A stretch of DNA of 18,115 nucleotides. Source: Chloromonas sp. AAM2. Taxonomy: Eukaryota; Chlorophyta; Chlorophyceae; Chlamydomonadales; Chlamydomonadaceae. Below the pieces are notes generated by a model. The model was not told where the DNA came from. It did no database searches and worked only from the letters and a program-made list of their open reading frames with translations. Where the stretch lies: positions 2,539-20,653 of the forward strand of contig QAXH01005611.1 of NCBI GenBank assembly GCA_004335635.1, in the 5' to 3' direction. Positions 1 to 11,900 of the stretch are shown piece by piece. Every line of letters begins with the position of its first letter. Positions within the stretch are counted from its first letter, which is position 1. The translations under genes were made by a program, and so were the position numbers.

Positions 1-238
1 GCAGATGATTGATGTAACAACAGAATGTTGGTACATCTCAAGGTATCACCCTTAAACCACCATGCTGATACTCGTGAGAAACTGCTGCACGTGGTTCGTT
101 CCTCACCACTTATTACAGCTACGCTATCAGAACCTACCCTTAACTTCCCTCCCTCCCCCTCCCTCATCCTCCACATCCTCCTCTGCTTGTCTTCGTCCTA
201 CACTCCCCCTCCCTTCCCTTCAACACACAAACACATAC

Positions 239-2022
239 CAGGTGGTCGTTTCCCCCTGAGGCCACCGAGGGCCCAGCGGGTGTGGTAGCGAGGGGGAAAA
301 GTGCCTCGTCCTCGTGCCCCGTCAGCTGAAGGTCGGGAACGCTCTCAATGCCGCCCTTGCCGCGCATCTGAACGCGCACACGACAGGTGCGTAACGTGTG
401 TGACTACAGACACTGAACCAACGCGCACACGACAGGCACACAATGTGTGTTTGACTGTACACGTTGCTGAAGCTGCTGCGTGCATGTTACAGTGTGTCGT
501 GCTGCTACTGGATAGCGGTGTGGTACTCCTACTATTGTGTTGCAGATCAGCCCAGTGCAACATCATCTCTCGCCCTACCTCCCGTCTCGGCCCTAGCCCT
601 AACATCTGCTCACTGTCGTGATCTCGTCATGGCCCTAGCTAGCTTTGCCCCATCGGATCAGTGTGCCAGCCTGTTCCACCCACTCACCAACACTGATGTG
701 TGCTATTCCACCCACCTGATGGTGTTCTTCAGAGGCACTGCTAATGCTGGCAACCCTACCCTACCCTACCCTGGCCTGCCCTGAGCAATCGCCCAGCTAC
801 CTGTGTGCGGCTCCTGTTGGGCTGTTTGTCCACATTCCACAGGAACAGTTCGGGTGCATCTGTATGTGTGATGACCAGGTTGGGGTGGGCAGGCACCTCA
901 CGGATTTTGTTCACCTCTCCAGGGTGGAAGATCACCTGTGGCAGAGTGAGTGAAATGTGTAATCCTGGGAGATTGCTGGGAGATTGTGGGAGATGGAGCT
1001 GGTACATTTAATGGAGTGAGGAGTGTGATCCTGAGAAACTCAGCAACAAGATGGAGCGCCTGGATTGAATGATGTGATCAGAGGTTCAATAATGAACGCT
1101 GGCATGTGACACAAGGCGAGGCAGGTGTGTGATTTGTATATCTTGGTGATCATGTTGACCTTGTGCAGGGCTGTGGAGCGTGACTGACCTTTTGTTCCTT
1201 GAGATATGGTGACTTTGAAAAGTCCGTCCAGGAAGAGACCACCTCAGCAGACGCAACCCCCGGCTGCGGCAAACAACCAGCAGGAGAATACAATGTGATA
1301 GACACACGTTCTTCATGTTAACTCAGCTGAGATAATTGCAATTAGCAGCAGTGCAATCAAGCAATCAAGTGCGATTGTATGCCCGAGCGACGACAGCATG
1401 CGTCAGGTAAACAATCACCGGTGCTTGACATCCATACGCCATCACTTACCTTGCACACATCAGCTGTTGAAACGATGAGCTTCTGAGGTTCGGTATCATC
1501 AGTCTGCGAGCAGGGAAGCAGGAACCAAGCCTCAGACGACCATGTCCAGCACAAGCCTAAGGTGCATGGCTGCGAGCTGCACTCTGCTGGCAGGGTCTGG
1601 CATGAGTGCAACTCCTGCATGTTCATGTAACTGCATGCCCAGGCTGAGGTCCTGAAAGCACATGTGTCGGCTCCTGCCCTCTGCTGCGCTAGTGCTTAAG
1701 AGCATGGGCTGTGGCCAGGGCACCGACCTGCTCCGAATAGTACACCCGATATCTAGTCTTGTAAGTCAAGTCCTCCACAAGCGAGCCGAATCTGTGCATG
1801 CGTCACAGCAGACCAAAACTCGGCTGGGTAAGGTTGGAGATCCCATGCTGCGAGGCAATGTGCTTCACCCAGAAGTGCAAAAATACAGATTGCATGCACG
1901 TATTGCCAGCAGAGTAATCACCTGCACGCTTGAGTTGGCCATGGCAGGTTGTGATGCGCGAACCAGTCGTAAATCAACGGAGCAATCTTCTCCCGCCAAA
2001 TCAAGTATTGCGGATCGTCCAT
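239..2022 (-). CDS. MSI4/FVE-like WD40 histone-binding protein (RBBP4/7 family), 3' part beyond left edge
   Basis: Six minus-strand exons join in continuous phase: 2022-1922, 1791-1728, 1503-1450, 1263-1189, 935-801 and 367-239; the donor at 238 leads to exons outside the window. The encoded peptide follows plant MSI4/FVE: a CAF1C/RBBP4 N-terminal segment (IWREKIAPLIYDWF, then LPWPTQACRFGSLVEDL), YKTRYRVYYSEQTDD, then SPYLKEQKVIFHPGEVNKIR with THTDAPELFLWNV (first WD40 blade) and LTGHEDEALFPLA with SGGNDHL (next blade). Members of this family bind histone H3/H4 tails as subunits of CAF-1, HDAC and Polycomb-type complexes in the nucleus. HPGEVN plus THTD point to the MSI4 rather than the MSI1 branch. 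The start at ATG 2022 is the first Met of the exon; an acceptor (CATGACCAG) ends at 2038, so a further N-terminal exon upstream is possible. The gene lies downstream of, and in tandem with, the giant gene ending at 3703. Confidence 0.88.
754..772. repeat. Short CCCTA tandem repeat
   Basis: Just under four CCCTA units in the intron between exons 935-801 and 367-239 of the MSI4-like gene. Resembles but does not equal a telomere repeat; probably a simple microsatellite. Confidence 0.85.
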
Positions 2023-3637
2023 CTTGTGTAGGCCGTCCTGGTCATGCAAAGATTACTGTGAAGACTTGTCTGCAAGTGTCAGGATTTGCAGGATTTCCGG
2101 AAAAGAAACCGGCGGGATCGCATGCCTTTGATTGCTCGCATTGACGGCAGCCTTGTCTTAATTGCTAGCAGCGCAAAAACCGAATCCATCAAACATCGCT
2201 CCTGACTATCGGCTCCTTGCATGCCAGAGCTGGAATTGCGGGAACTGCGGGCCTCATGTCAAGGCGTGTGCTCTGCCCCCATCTACCCTACCTGACTGAC
2301 CCATTGCATGCGCTGATGAGCCTTGCTCATACAGCAGGTGATTGCAGTAGTTTTGGCGGACACGCTGATATCCTGTGAACGCTGCTAGTTCAGGTAGAGG
2401 TTTCCATGCAGACGATCATGTATGAATACCACTCGGAACGGTATCTTCAGAGGAACAGTTGTCACTCCAGCCCCTCGCAGACAGGTGATTGGCCACCAAG
2501 CGCATTTAAGGACTTGTGACACCTTGCTCTATCTTGACCAGCAACTCCTTGTTCACAGGACAATTCGCTTGTCTGATTTCACAGCCTTTACAAGCCTGAC
2601 AAGCCTGTCTGCTGGCATGCAGCTCAACCAATTGCTTGTCTAAAGGAAAGCAAGTGCTTGCCTGCTTGTTGCATGGCAAGAGAGCACACCAACGGCACGT
2701 CCCACGCAATTGCAGGGCACAGCCTTTCCCTGAGCATCACCTTTGCAGTCTTTTATTCGTTCAACTTGATGCGTTATCAATATCGTCATCAAGCACCAGG
2801 TCTACAAACAAGAACACAGCCCTGCTCGTCAGTCATCACTGCCCAGCACATTGAGGAAACGTGCAGGGTTCCATTGGTTGGGAGTACCACCATAAGGAAA
2901 GGGGTACTGGTTCAGTCGCTTGACCCTGTTATACACAGGACAACGTCAGCTCAAACAAATGCGGTTCTACAATATGCAGCATACAATAGCGAGCATGGGA
3001 AACTGAGCATAAAAATGGCTGAAAGACCGGGCAAGGCAAAACCACCGTTGATCAGGTGACTGAAGCCGCAGGAGGGCCGTCGTTCATTCAATCATTGGAT
3101 TGCTTGCAGCATGGGACAGGTACGATTCAGCACTTGCTCCTTACAGGCGGCATTGCGATCTTCGTTTAGCTCCCATCCATTTGTGAGGAAGCTTTCAAAC
3201 AGAGGCACCTGTCAAAACCACACAACTGACACTGTGTCTTGGGTGACCAAACTGGTGCTGGCCACTGCCGCACAGACGTTCATTGGGGCCTTCAAAGCAA
3301 TCAGAACGACGCATCTCAGAACGACGCGTCATGATGCACAACGATGCATAACACACAGCTTACCAAAACATTGAACTGGCAAAGTCTTTATTTTTGATGA
3401 TGCTGACCATCATATCACGCACCATGTTATCCGTTGCTGAACGACAAAGTTACAAACAACCTGTAACAAACAGGCAAGCAGTCCGGTATACTAAACCCCA
3501 CAGAAGGCAGAACACAACTCCATCATGCTGCTCTGCATACCATTGGCGCTGCCAACCTAGAAACCGTGGATAAATAACAGTCACCAGGCTTTCAGCATTG
3601 CGCCTCCAGGATGTTGTACCGTTGTCCTGCAACTGCC
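2023..3637. other. Unassigned 1.6 kb between two tandem minus-strand genes
   Basis: This contains the 5' region of the MSI4-like gene and the 3' flank of the giant gene. The longest open frame is plus-strand 2658-3059 (133 codons), with no recognisable domain and no matching neighbours, so I do not call it a gene. A possible extra N-terminal exon of the MSI4-like gene would lie upstream of the acceptor ending at 2038. A short direct repeat (TCAGAACGACGC) occurs twice around 3300-3330. Confidence 0.5.
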
Positions 3638-3642
3638 TTACA
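3638..3642 (-). terminator. TGTAA polyadenylation signal of the giant repeat-protein gene
   Basis: The minus strand reads TGTAA here, about 60 nt downstream of the TGA at 3703. TGTAA is the standard poly(A) signal of chlorophycean algae, and its position supports ending the gene at 3703 rather than splicing to a further exon. Confidence 0.6.
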
Positions 3643-3702
3643 GCCTGGCTAACATGTCAGCAGCATTACCAGGTCAGACGCCTTGTCTCTGACAACGAAT
3701 GG

Positions 3703-4796
3703 TCATCGTTCTGCCAACTCAACCAGCTGGGCCCGCAATGCGCTGCCCATGCTCGCACCCAGCCTGTCGTAGCAGGCCAGGACCTGTCTGTTGGCCTGTG
3801 GCTGGTTGCAGAGCACGTGTCTCAGCTGACGCACCATCAGCCACCAGGACTGGGGTGCAGAACGCCCCACGACTTGCACAGGTGCCAACCGGGGCTGACC
3901 GGCCCTCAGGCCCGCCCGGGCTTTGCCATAGCTCTGTCGGGGTACCTCGTCATGCTCTGTGTTCCCGGGTGCTCCATCTTGAGTAACAGTAGCGTGTTGT
4001 TTGGGCTGGCTGGCGTGTGCAGCATGTGGTGGGCCAGTTTCAGAAACGGGCAGTGATGTCAAGCGAGGGGGCGCGGTGCGGACAAGGGTCCAGGGTTCGC
4101 GGGCGGAGGGTTCAGCGAGCGTGATGGGAACGATGGGCAGGCGCAGGGGTTTGTCGGCGCGGGAGGAAGGGGGTGGAGGCGGAGCCAGGGCGGCAGGGGA
4201 CAACGGCCACGCTTGAAGCTCAGACTTGCATTGCTGGAGCGGCAGAGCTGCGGCTAGACTGCTGCCAGGGATGGCTGTCTGGCCTGGGTGCAGTGTGAGA
4301 TCTGTCGGGAGGACCTGAGCTGGCTGCTGGCTTGAGATGTCCGATGTGTTGGGTGCCGTGCTGACATGTGGGTGGGGCGGGCGAGGCTTGAGCGCGGGTA
4401 TGGGAGTGCCCATGCTGGTTCCACTGGTTCGACTGCTGCTGGTGCAGGTGCTTCCGACATCCTTGCTGCTGTTGAAGCTCTCGTCAGGGGCAGAACAGCC
4501 TGGCTGCACTCCCGATTCAGTGCTGCTAGAAGGTGAGGGTGTTGGCACGCTCGCAAGTGAGATGCTCACCGGCTCTGTAACAACACTTCTGCTTGGCGTG
4601 AAGAGTCGGGGCCTGGCAGCACTCGTGCTCCTGGTACTGTTGGTGCTGGGGCTTGTAGCCGGGTCCAACCGATGCAACTGCTTTGGGGCTTGCAACAAAT
4701 CACGATTTATAACGGATCGTGGCTGTTGCTGCCGCTGCTGTTGCTGCTGCTGCCGCTGCTGTTGCTGCTGCTGTTGCTGCCGCTGCTGTTGCTGCC

Positions 4797-4830
<34 letters not shown>

Positions 4831-7800
4831 GTGTTGCTGTTGTTGCTGGCGTGAGGGTGCGGTAGATGACGATACGGGTGCCAGTGCTGCTGTGAGTGCG
4901 AACGTCAGTTCGTCCAGGAACTCGGTACAGGGCATGCAGGGGGCTGCGCACGCCCACAGGAGCTGCGGGCAGGATGAGCAGAGGAAAGGACTTACGAATT
5001 GAAAACACCATACTGTAGCATGGGAACGCGTTCAGGATGTAACACACACGCAACACAAACCAAGCGCACAAGCACACAAACCGTGTGGCCCACAGCATGG
5101 TTGCATTTGACTGAGACGTCCACCACAAATGACATGAGTGACCGTCTGAGAAGCCCTGGATGTGATTGTTTGAATCTGGGGTAATGTACTTGCATGCAGA
5201 TATTGGGCACCATAGGCTGGGTTGCTGCTGCAGGTGTGCAAATGCCGTGGAACAGTGATGATTCTGCAATCATCTTGAACCACGCTCTCCAGGGCAAGAC
5301 TTGCGTCTGGCCTGCTAGCTTGGCCTGCCTGATAGCTTGGCATGGTAAATTGGCCTGATAGCTTGGGCCTGATGGTGTGGCGGATAGCTAGGGCCTGGCG
5401 GCATGCCATGCCACGCCCTCTGATGCTTACCATGAGCACGTCCCTGGCCCTCATGCGCCCCTCCCGCATGGCCACAGCCCCCAGGGCTGCTGCATGCGTA
5501 AGCACACGTGCGTGCGCTGCATGGGGCACCGCGCCAGGCCGGACGCCCGCTGAAACGCTCCATGCAAACATCACCATCTGCACAACGTCAGACAGAGTTG
5601 CATTCAGTTGTCAATGCAATATGACTGCTTGAAGATTGCCAAAGGCCATGTATCAGGGGACGGTTTGCATAATCCTATACAATTGTATTGTGTGATTGTA
5701 TGATGTGAAAACCCAATGCAAAATGTGTTCAATGATTATAAACTGCTTGTGATCCAGATCAACTGGTGCCAATAGTTGTGGATAAAGTTGAATCTTAACC
5801 ATCAACAATTTCCAACTGATTGTGATCCAGATCAAGCTAGTTGTGGATAAAGTTGGCGCCTACATCAACCTTCGCCTAGTTTCCCAACGTACCTCGTGTG
5901 CGGGCACCTCATGCAGTTTAGGCGCCATGAGATCGACGAGCCGCGTTGTCAGGGCGGGGTTGGGCGAGCCCACACGGGCAAGACACCACGCGGTGTGAAT
6001 GGCGGCAGGCCTGGGAGTAAGGCCAGGTGCAGACGTGGCAGATTGCTCGCAGATCGTGTGCCTAGATAAGCCTTCACACGGCATATCCTGTCTGAACTTT
6101 CTTCAAATTCTTTTTGGTGGTTGCTGCATGCTCTTTGTGTGGCCAAGCATCTGGAGGTGTAAGGTAGAAATTAGCCTTGAACAACAGAACCTGGACCGCT
6201 TGAGTTGCAACAACAGCCTTGCTGTTGGAAATCTCCACTCACTACGCCTTACCTGTATGGCATCCAGCTTGTGCCATCACAGCCCCGGCCATCCGTCGGT
6301 GCCCACACGCCTAGGGCGATGCGCGTCACCTGCATCACGTGACCAAAAAGGGTCGAGATCGTGATTTCAAATACATGCACAAGCCGCAATCTAGTTGTCG
6401 AGGTCATGAAGTCTGTCCGTAAGCGTTGAAACTTGCCTGCTCAGCCTGCTTTAGTTGAGCAGTCATGGAAGGTGCTGGTGAAAAGCTGCTGTACTGTTAG
6501 GAACGGTTTTTTCAACTAATGGAAAGTATCATGCATTGTGGTCCCCACCTGCACCAGTATGGCTGGGTGTTGCAAGCGCAGCACTCCCAACGCATGCACC
6601 AGCTGCATGGCAGCATCCGGCCGCAACCGCCGCACGTGGGGCACGAGCCAGTCACATGCCAGGCTCAAGAAATCCACGTCACGGTGCCCCAGACGGCTGC
6701 ATGTGTGAATCAACAACACAACAGCATCCTCGTGGAGCGGGTCGTTTCTGACCGTTTCTGCCAACCCCAGGGCTGCTGCACCTGGGACGCTTGTAGCCGC
6801 CTGTGTTGCCGCAGGCATTGTGGCCAGAAGCCGGGGTACAGCCTGGGATTGCAGCAGGTTCCTGAACCACGCTGACACCATGCCAGCACGCTGTGCACGT
6901 GGGCTGCCCGGAGCTGCCATTGACCATCTACTGGGCCACAGTCGAGCGATGCAGTACGCCATCATAGCCATGTCCTTTGCCGGAACCCAGCCTCCCGCTG
7001 CTGCATCAGATGTACGACCAGCGTTTGGACTCGCTGTGGTGGTGGTAAGGGTCGGTTCAAGGGCTGGTGGTGCTCTTGCTGTGGTGCCTGGGGTGTTGTG
7101 TTGTTGCTGCTTGTGCGGCAGCTGCCGGGGCAAAGGCCGAGCGGTGGTGCGAGGCGGCTGATAGTTTGCATGCTTGCCCATGGTTGGTATGCCAGTGTGG
7201 CTCATATGGCGCTTGAATAGGCTCCACAGGAACAGTTCAGAGTTGCCGACGCCTAGCAGCGGCAGCGCCCGCGACAGCTCCCGCACATCTGACAGCGTGC
7301 AGCTGAGCAGCACAGACAGAATTAACCGTTGAACCACGCGTAAGGTGTGCGGCTGGAGACTCAAGCCGCGCACACATGTCATTGCGCCTAAGAGCTGGCA
7401 CAGCTGCGGACCGGTGAACCACGCAAGCCCAGACTTTCGGCTTGCCTGTACCGGTGCTATTCTCTTTATATGTGCTTTTGGGCCAGCCAGCGCCTGGTGG
7501 CTGCTGCTGGAAAGCTTCCCATGAGTGTCGTTCCCTGGGTCTGCACAATGCTTGCTCTGCACTCTCTGACGCCGCTCCCTGTGTGTTGCCTGTTGCACAC
7601 TCGCAGCTGGCGGGTCGGCATGGGGTTCCCTCTGCACCATGTCGTTGTGATTGTCTACATGTTTCTGCACCATGTGATCCCAGAACTCCTCGTCCTGTGT
7701 GAGCCTCTCCTGGTCGTGTAGGGCTCGCCACAGCACCTCTTCCACCGCCTGAAGGTCCTCTGCAGAAACGCACTCAGGGCCGTCCTCGAGCCACATTTGG

Positions 7801-8884
7801 TCGCCCCAACCGGCAGGCAACACCGCTCCTTCTGCACCTGCACTCGTAGTAGTGCCTGCTGCTGCTTTGCCACTGCCAATTCCTTTTGAAGAGGATTCTA
7901 AACGACCATTGCTGCTGCTGCGACTGCCGCTGCTGGTGCTGCTGGTGCTGGTAATGGCGTCGATGGGTGTGAGACTTGGTGCAACACTGACTTGCCAGGC
8001 GGCCAGTGCCTGATAGAGTTGCATGAAGCTGCGTGGAGCCAAGTGTTCGAATCCACGGGCGGTTGGGATGGCGTGCACGATGCGTGCTGCGAGTGTTGAT
8101 GGTGGCCGGCGGGTGAGCTGCAGACAATCCGACATGGAGCGGCGATTGTGGTCATGGACGGGAAAGGCCAAGATAAAAGCAGATGGAACTACATGTGACC
8201 TGACAGGTGCATGCGTGCATGCTGGTGGCAGCAGCCTGGTTCTTTATTACAGTCAACCATACGGGTGACTTGGCATGCAGTGGGCGTGGTGTGCGTGATG
8301 CATGCACCTGTGTTCTTGTGCATGACTGCTCTAACATTCGCACCATTTCTTTACACATGATGCATTGCCTCTTGCTCACTCATTGGCTCCCGTCAGACCA
8401 GGGAAGCGCATCAAAAGCACTATGGATGGACAGCGACTCTGAAGAGTGCAACCCTGGCCGTCTGGCCCATGGCTCCTCCTTTAAATCGTGTGCTAGTCGC
8501 TTTAGCCTGCCGCTCTCACCTTTGAGAAGCAGTTGAGTGCATGACAGAGCTCCGTGGCGCTGTAGGTGAAGAGCCGCGGCCACCGGAACGCTCGCTGAAA
8601 CACGTTGACGTGTGAACGCCAGCCCAGCTGCAAGGCCACATGCAAACGCATCAGACACCACACACATGCACGTTGCAGACAACCAGCTTAGGTTCAACAT
8701 GCACACAATGGCAGGTCCATGCATGTGTCATCGCATTCACCAACAGGCCATGCATGCAGACTCGCGGGCATTGCAGAATCAACATGCACATATGTGATCA
8801 CAACGTGTGGTGACCAGTAGGTTACCGACAATTTTCCATCTCACTTGCCCCCGCTGAGCAGTCCTCCCCGGACTGAAGGCCATG

Positions 8885-8935
<51 letters not shown>

Positions 8936-11900
8936 TATGTGATCACAATGGAGATGAGTGTTCATATAGCATTATGGGACATGCAGATCTTGACTATCCC
9001 ACCTGACAGCAGCAGTACAGCAGGTCCAACACCATGCCGTTCTGCAGCTGTTCCATGGCATGCTTGTTGTGAACAAGCACCTCCATGGCCTGTGACAAAA
9101 CGTGCTCCACATGCTTAACGGTCACTTGCTTAACGATCACGTGGCCTGTTTTGTTTCTGCTAGAGAAGCTGGCAGAGGCAGACGCTGAGGCTGAGGCTGA
9201 GGCAGCTTCAGCCGCAGTTGCTGGTGCTGGGCCGGTGCTGGAGCCGGCTGGTGCTGGACTGTAGCTGGCGGTGGCGCCTGCAGCTGCAGCTGCAGGTATC
9301 CAGTAAAGGTGGGCTAGGGCTGTGATGGACTGGCACACGTGATGGAGGGGCATGTGATGCATGTGCCGCACGAAAAGCGTCTCACATGCCTGCATGGACA
9401 GGTACAGGTGTTACAGTGTTGTCAGTTGCCGACTGAGCAGCAGCCACAATGGACATCAACATGCATGGTGGCCGTTGAATGACTTCCTCTCACGCCAGAT
9501 GACACAGCAATTGTTGTGCCAGAGGCGTATGGAGCAAGGGAATGCCGCATAGAAGCCGAAAGTTCCGAGAGCATACTAAGTATGCAAGCCGAATACGTGT
9601 CAACATTATAAAGTGCAAGGGAGGGCGTAGCTGTCAGCCACCATAATATAGCTTAACTGTCCAGTCTCTAGAGCCAAACCTCAGAGACATGGCTTGCGGC
9701 ATGCGTTGGCCCGTCCCTGTCTCCCGCTGCCCAACCAGTCCCACCCACCTTGAGCAAACCTGCATGGCGAAAGTTTAAGCTTCTGCAGCTCCTGATCAGC
9801 TGGTAGAGACCAAGCGGGTGCAGGCGGAACACAGGCGCGCCTCCCGCTGTGAAACCACATGTCGCATGTTCCACCTCTGCTTCGTCCCGCCCTGTGCCCA
9901 ACCTCACAGGCTCGTGCCCCTGTGTGTCATCTGTCTCCTCCGATCCCTGTGCCTGTGCCTCTCCCAAGCCGCTGCTGTCGTGGTTTGGTGCGGGCGATGG
10001 CTCCAGCAGGCGCGCAGCTACCGTGTTGAGCAACAAAAGCTCCTGATTTTGAGGTAGGCAAGATGCCCTGCAGCATCACAAGGCGATCACTGTTGTTCTA
10101 CGTCATACTGCAGTACAGCAGGTCAGGTCCACGGCTCAGTGGATTCGCTGAAACGCACGTCCAACTGATTGAAGGCAGCTGTTTATTATGACATTAGTAG
10201 GTGCTAGTTCAGGCTGTTGTGATCGCAAGTAACAGACAATGCATCGCTAAAGCGCTGATCATACTCCACCCTTCTTTGTCACCAATGTGCCACCACTGTG
10301 CCCAACTACTATGCTTCATTTGACACTAGCCTCAGCCTCCTTCCTCTTGCCTCTCTCTTTTGCCTGTGTCAGTTTGCTGGAATGTCAACGAAAAACAGTC
10401 AATGCTGGTCCCAGGCATGCTGGCGTCCGGAGCTTGGTTGGCTGTCAGGTCCAGTCGCACCCTTGCTATACCTCTTGCCCCATCCCCCCAATCAAGCAGC
10501 TGAGCCAACTTGACAAGCAGCGACAAAAACATCCAGCCCACAAACACATCAAAGGCTGTCACACAAATCCACAGCAGCAGCGCCAGCCCCACACGCAACT
10601 GTACCTTGCTTCCTGCAACTCAGCTAGGGCAGCGTAGGCCGAGAAGCACGCCAACAGCACCCCTGTGTTCCACGACCGATCCAACCGCAACCTTTGAATG
10701 GTTTCCGCCAGCTGGCTGTAACTGTCAGCGCTCTGCAGCTGCTTCACAACCTGCTCGTGCGACTGGTGCTTCCGCTGGCGTGACTGGTCCTGCTGCTGGT
10801 GTGACTGGTCCTGCTGCTGGTGTGACTGGTCCTGCTGCTGGTGTGACTTACGTGGCTGGAACCCTGCCTGGTGGTTTTCCTGCTGGTCTCGTTGCACATG
10901 GGCCACTTTGAGCCTCTGCTGCACCCGTTTCTTCTGTTCCTCTTGCTGACGCTCAGCCACACGACGAATGCCCTGGCGCCAGATGCGGATGGAGGCTCGG
11001 AGTGTGGCGGGTGCGGCTGTGGTTTGGTCAGAGGGGGATGTGCCTGCCTGCGCTTGGGGGTCAGCAATGGCCTCTGGTTGTGAAGCATGTAAACTTGTCA
11101 TGTGCAGCACCTCCTGCTGCTGCTGGTGTCGCTGCTCGTGCTGCTGATGTTGATTCAGCACCTGCTGCAATTTCTGCTGCTGTTGTGCATGCCCTGGCTG
11201 CTGCTGCTGCTGCTGCTGCAACTGCTGGTCCAGCACCTGCTGCTGCCCCAGCTGCTGTATCTGTTGTGGCTCCTGCTTCAACCGCCAGTCTCTTACAGGC
11301 GCCTTGGCACGGAGGTCCTGCAGCCTGAGCTTTACCAGCCGGACCTTGGGATGTGGACCAGGCGTAAGCACACCCACCAGAGCGGCCTGCATGGGTTTGA
11401 GACGCTGCGGGGTTCCCTCCTGCTTGCTAGCTGCCTGCCCCAGCATGGCGTCCTGGTCACCCAGCTGTTCTATCCCCAGCTGCAACGCGGTGTCAAGGGC
11501 AGCGGCACTGCCTAACATGTTGACCTCTGCCTGCTGCTCCCTAACAGTCTCACTGCCCTCCTGCCAAGCAGTTAGACCCTCGCCTCGTGCTGGAGGCTGC
11601 TCTGCACCTTTCTGCCAGCTTTCAGGCATTTCCTGCTGCCCTTCAGAACCCTGCTGAACTGCCTGCTTCGCTACTGCCGTCTCCAGCTGCATGCCAGCAG
11701 TCCCCTCGACCGCGCTGCTGGCACCATACCCATTTGCATCCACAATGACCTCTTCTCCTTTGGCCAGAGCCTGCTGCAAGCTGTGCTTGGCGGCCCTCGC
11801 CATGCGCCTGATGTCCCTGCCCTTCACATGCCCCGGCTGGTAGCTGACGATGTCACACAGAACTGCACCCTTCAACAGGTCCCGAATGGCCGCACCATCA

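Noticed and set aside
754..772. CCCTA repeat as an interstitial telomere
   Set aside because: Fewer than four units and the wrong period for known green algal telomeres (TTTAGGG or TTTTAGGG).
2658..3059. 133-codon plus-strand frame
   Set aside because: No recognisable domain, transit peptide, splice partners or composition that sets it apart from intergenic DNA.
3703..4935. 410-residue minus-strand frame as a separate polyQ gene
   Set aside because: An acceptor at 4963-4964 in phase with the exon ending at 5431, and a helical-repeat segment before the polyQ, show it is the last exon of the giant gene.
4337..5002. 221-codon plus-strand frame rich in Cys and Leu
   Set aside because: It is the antisense of the polyglutamine exon; Cys and Leu runs are what CAG repeats give on the other strand.
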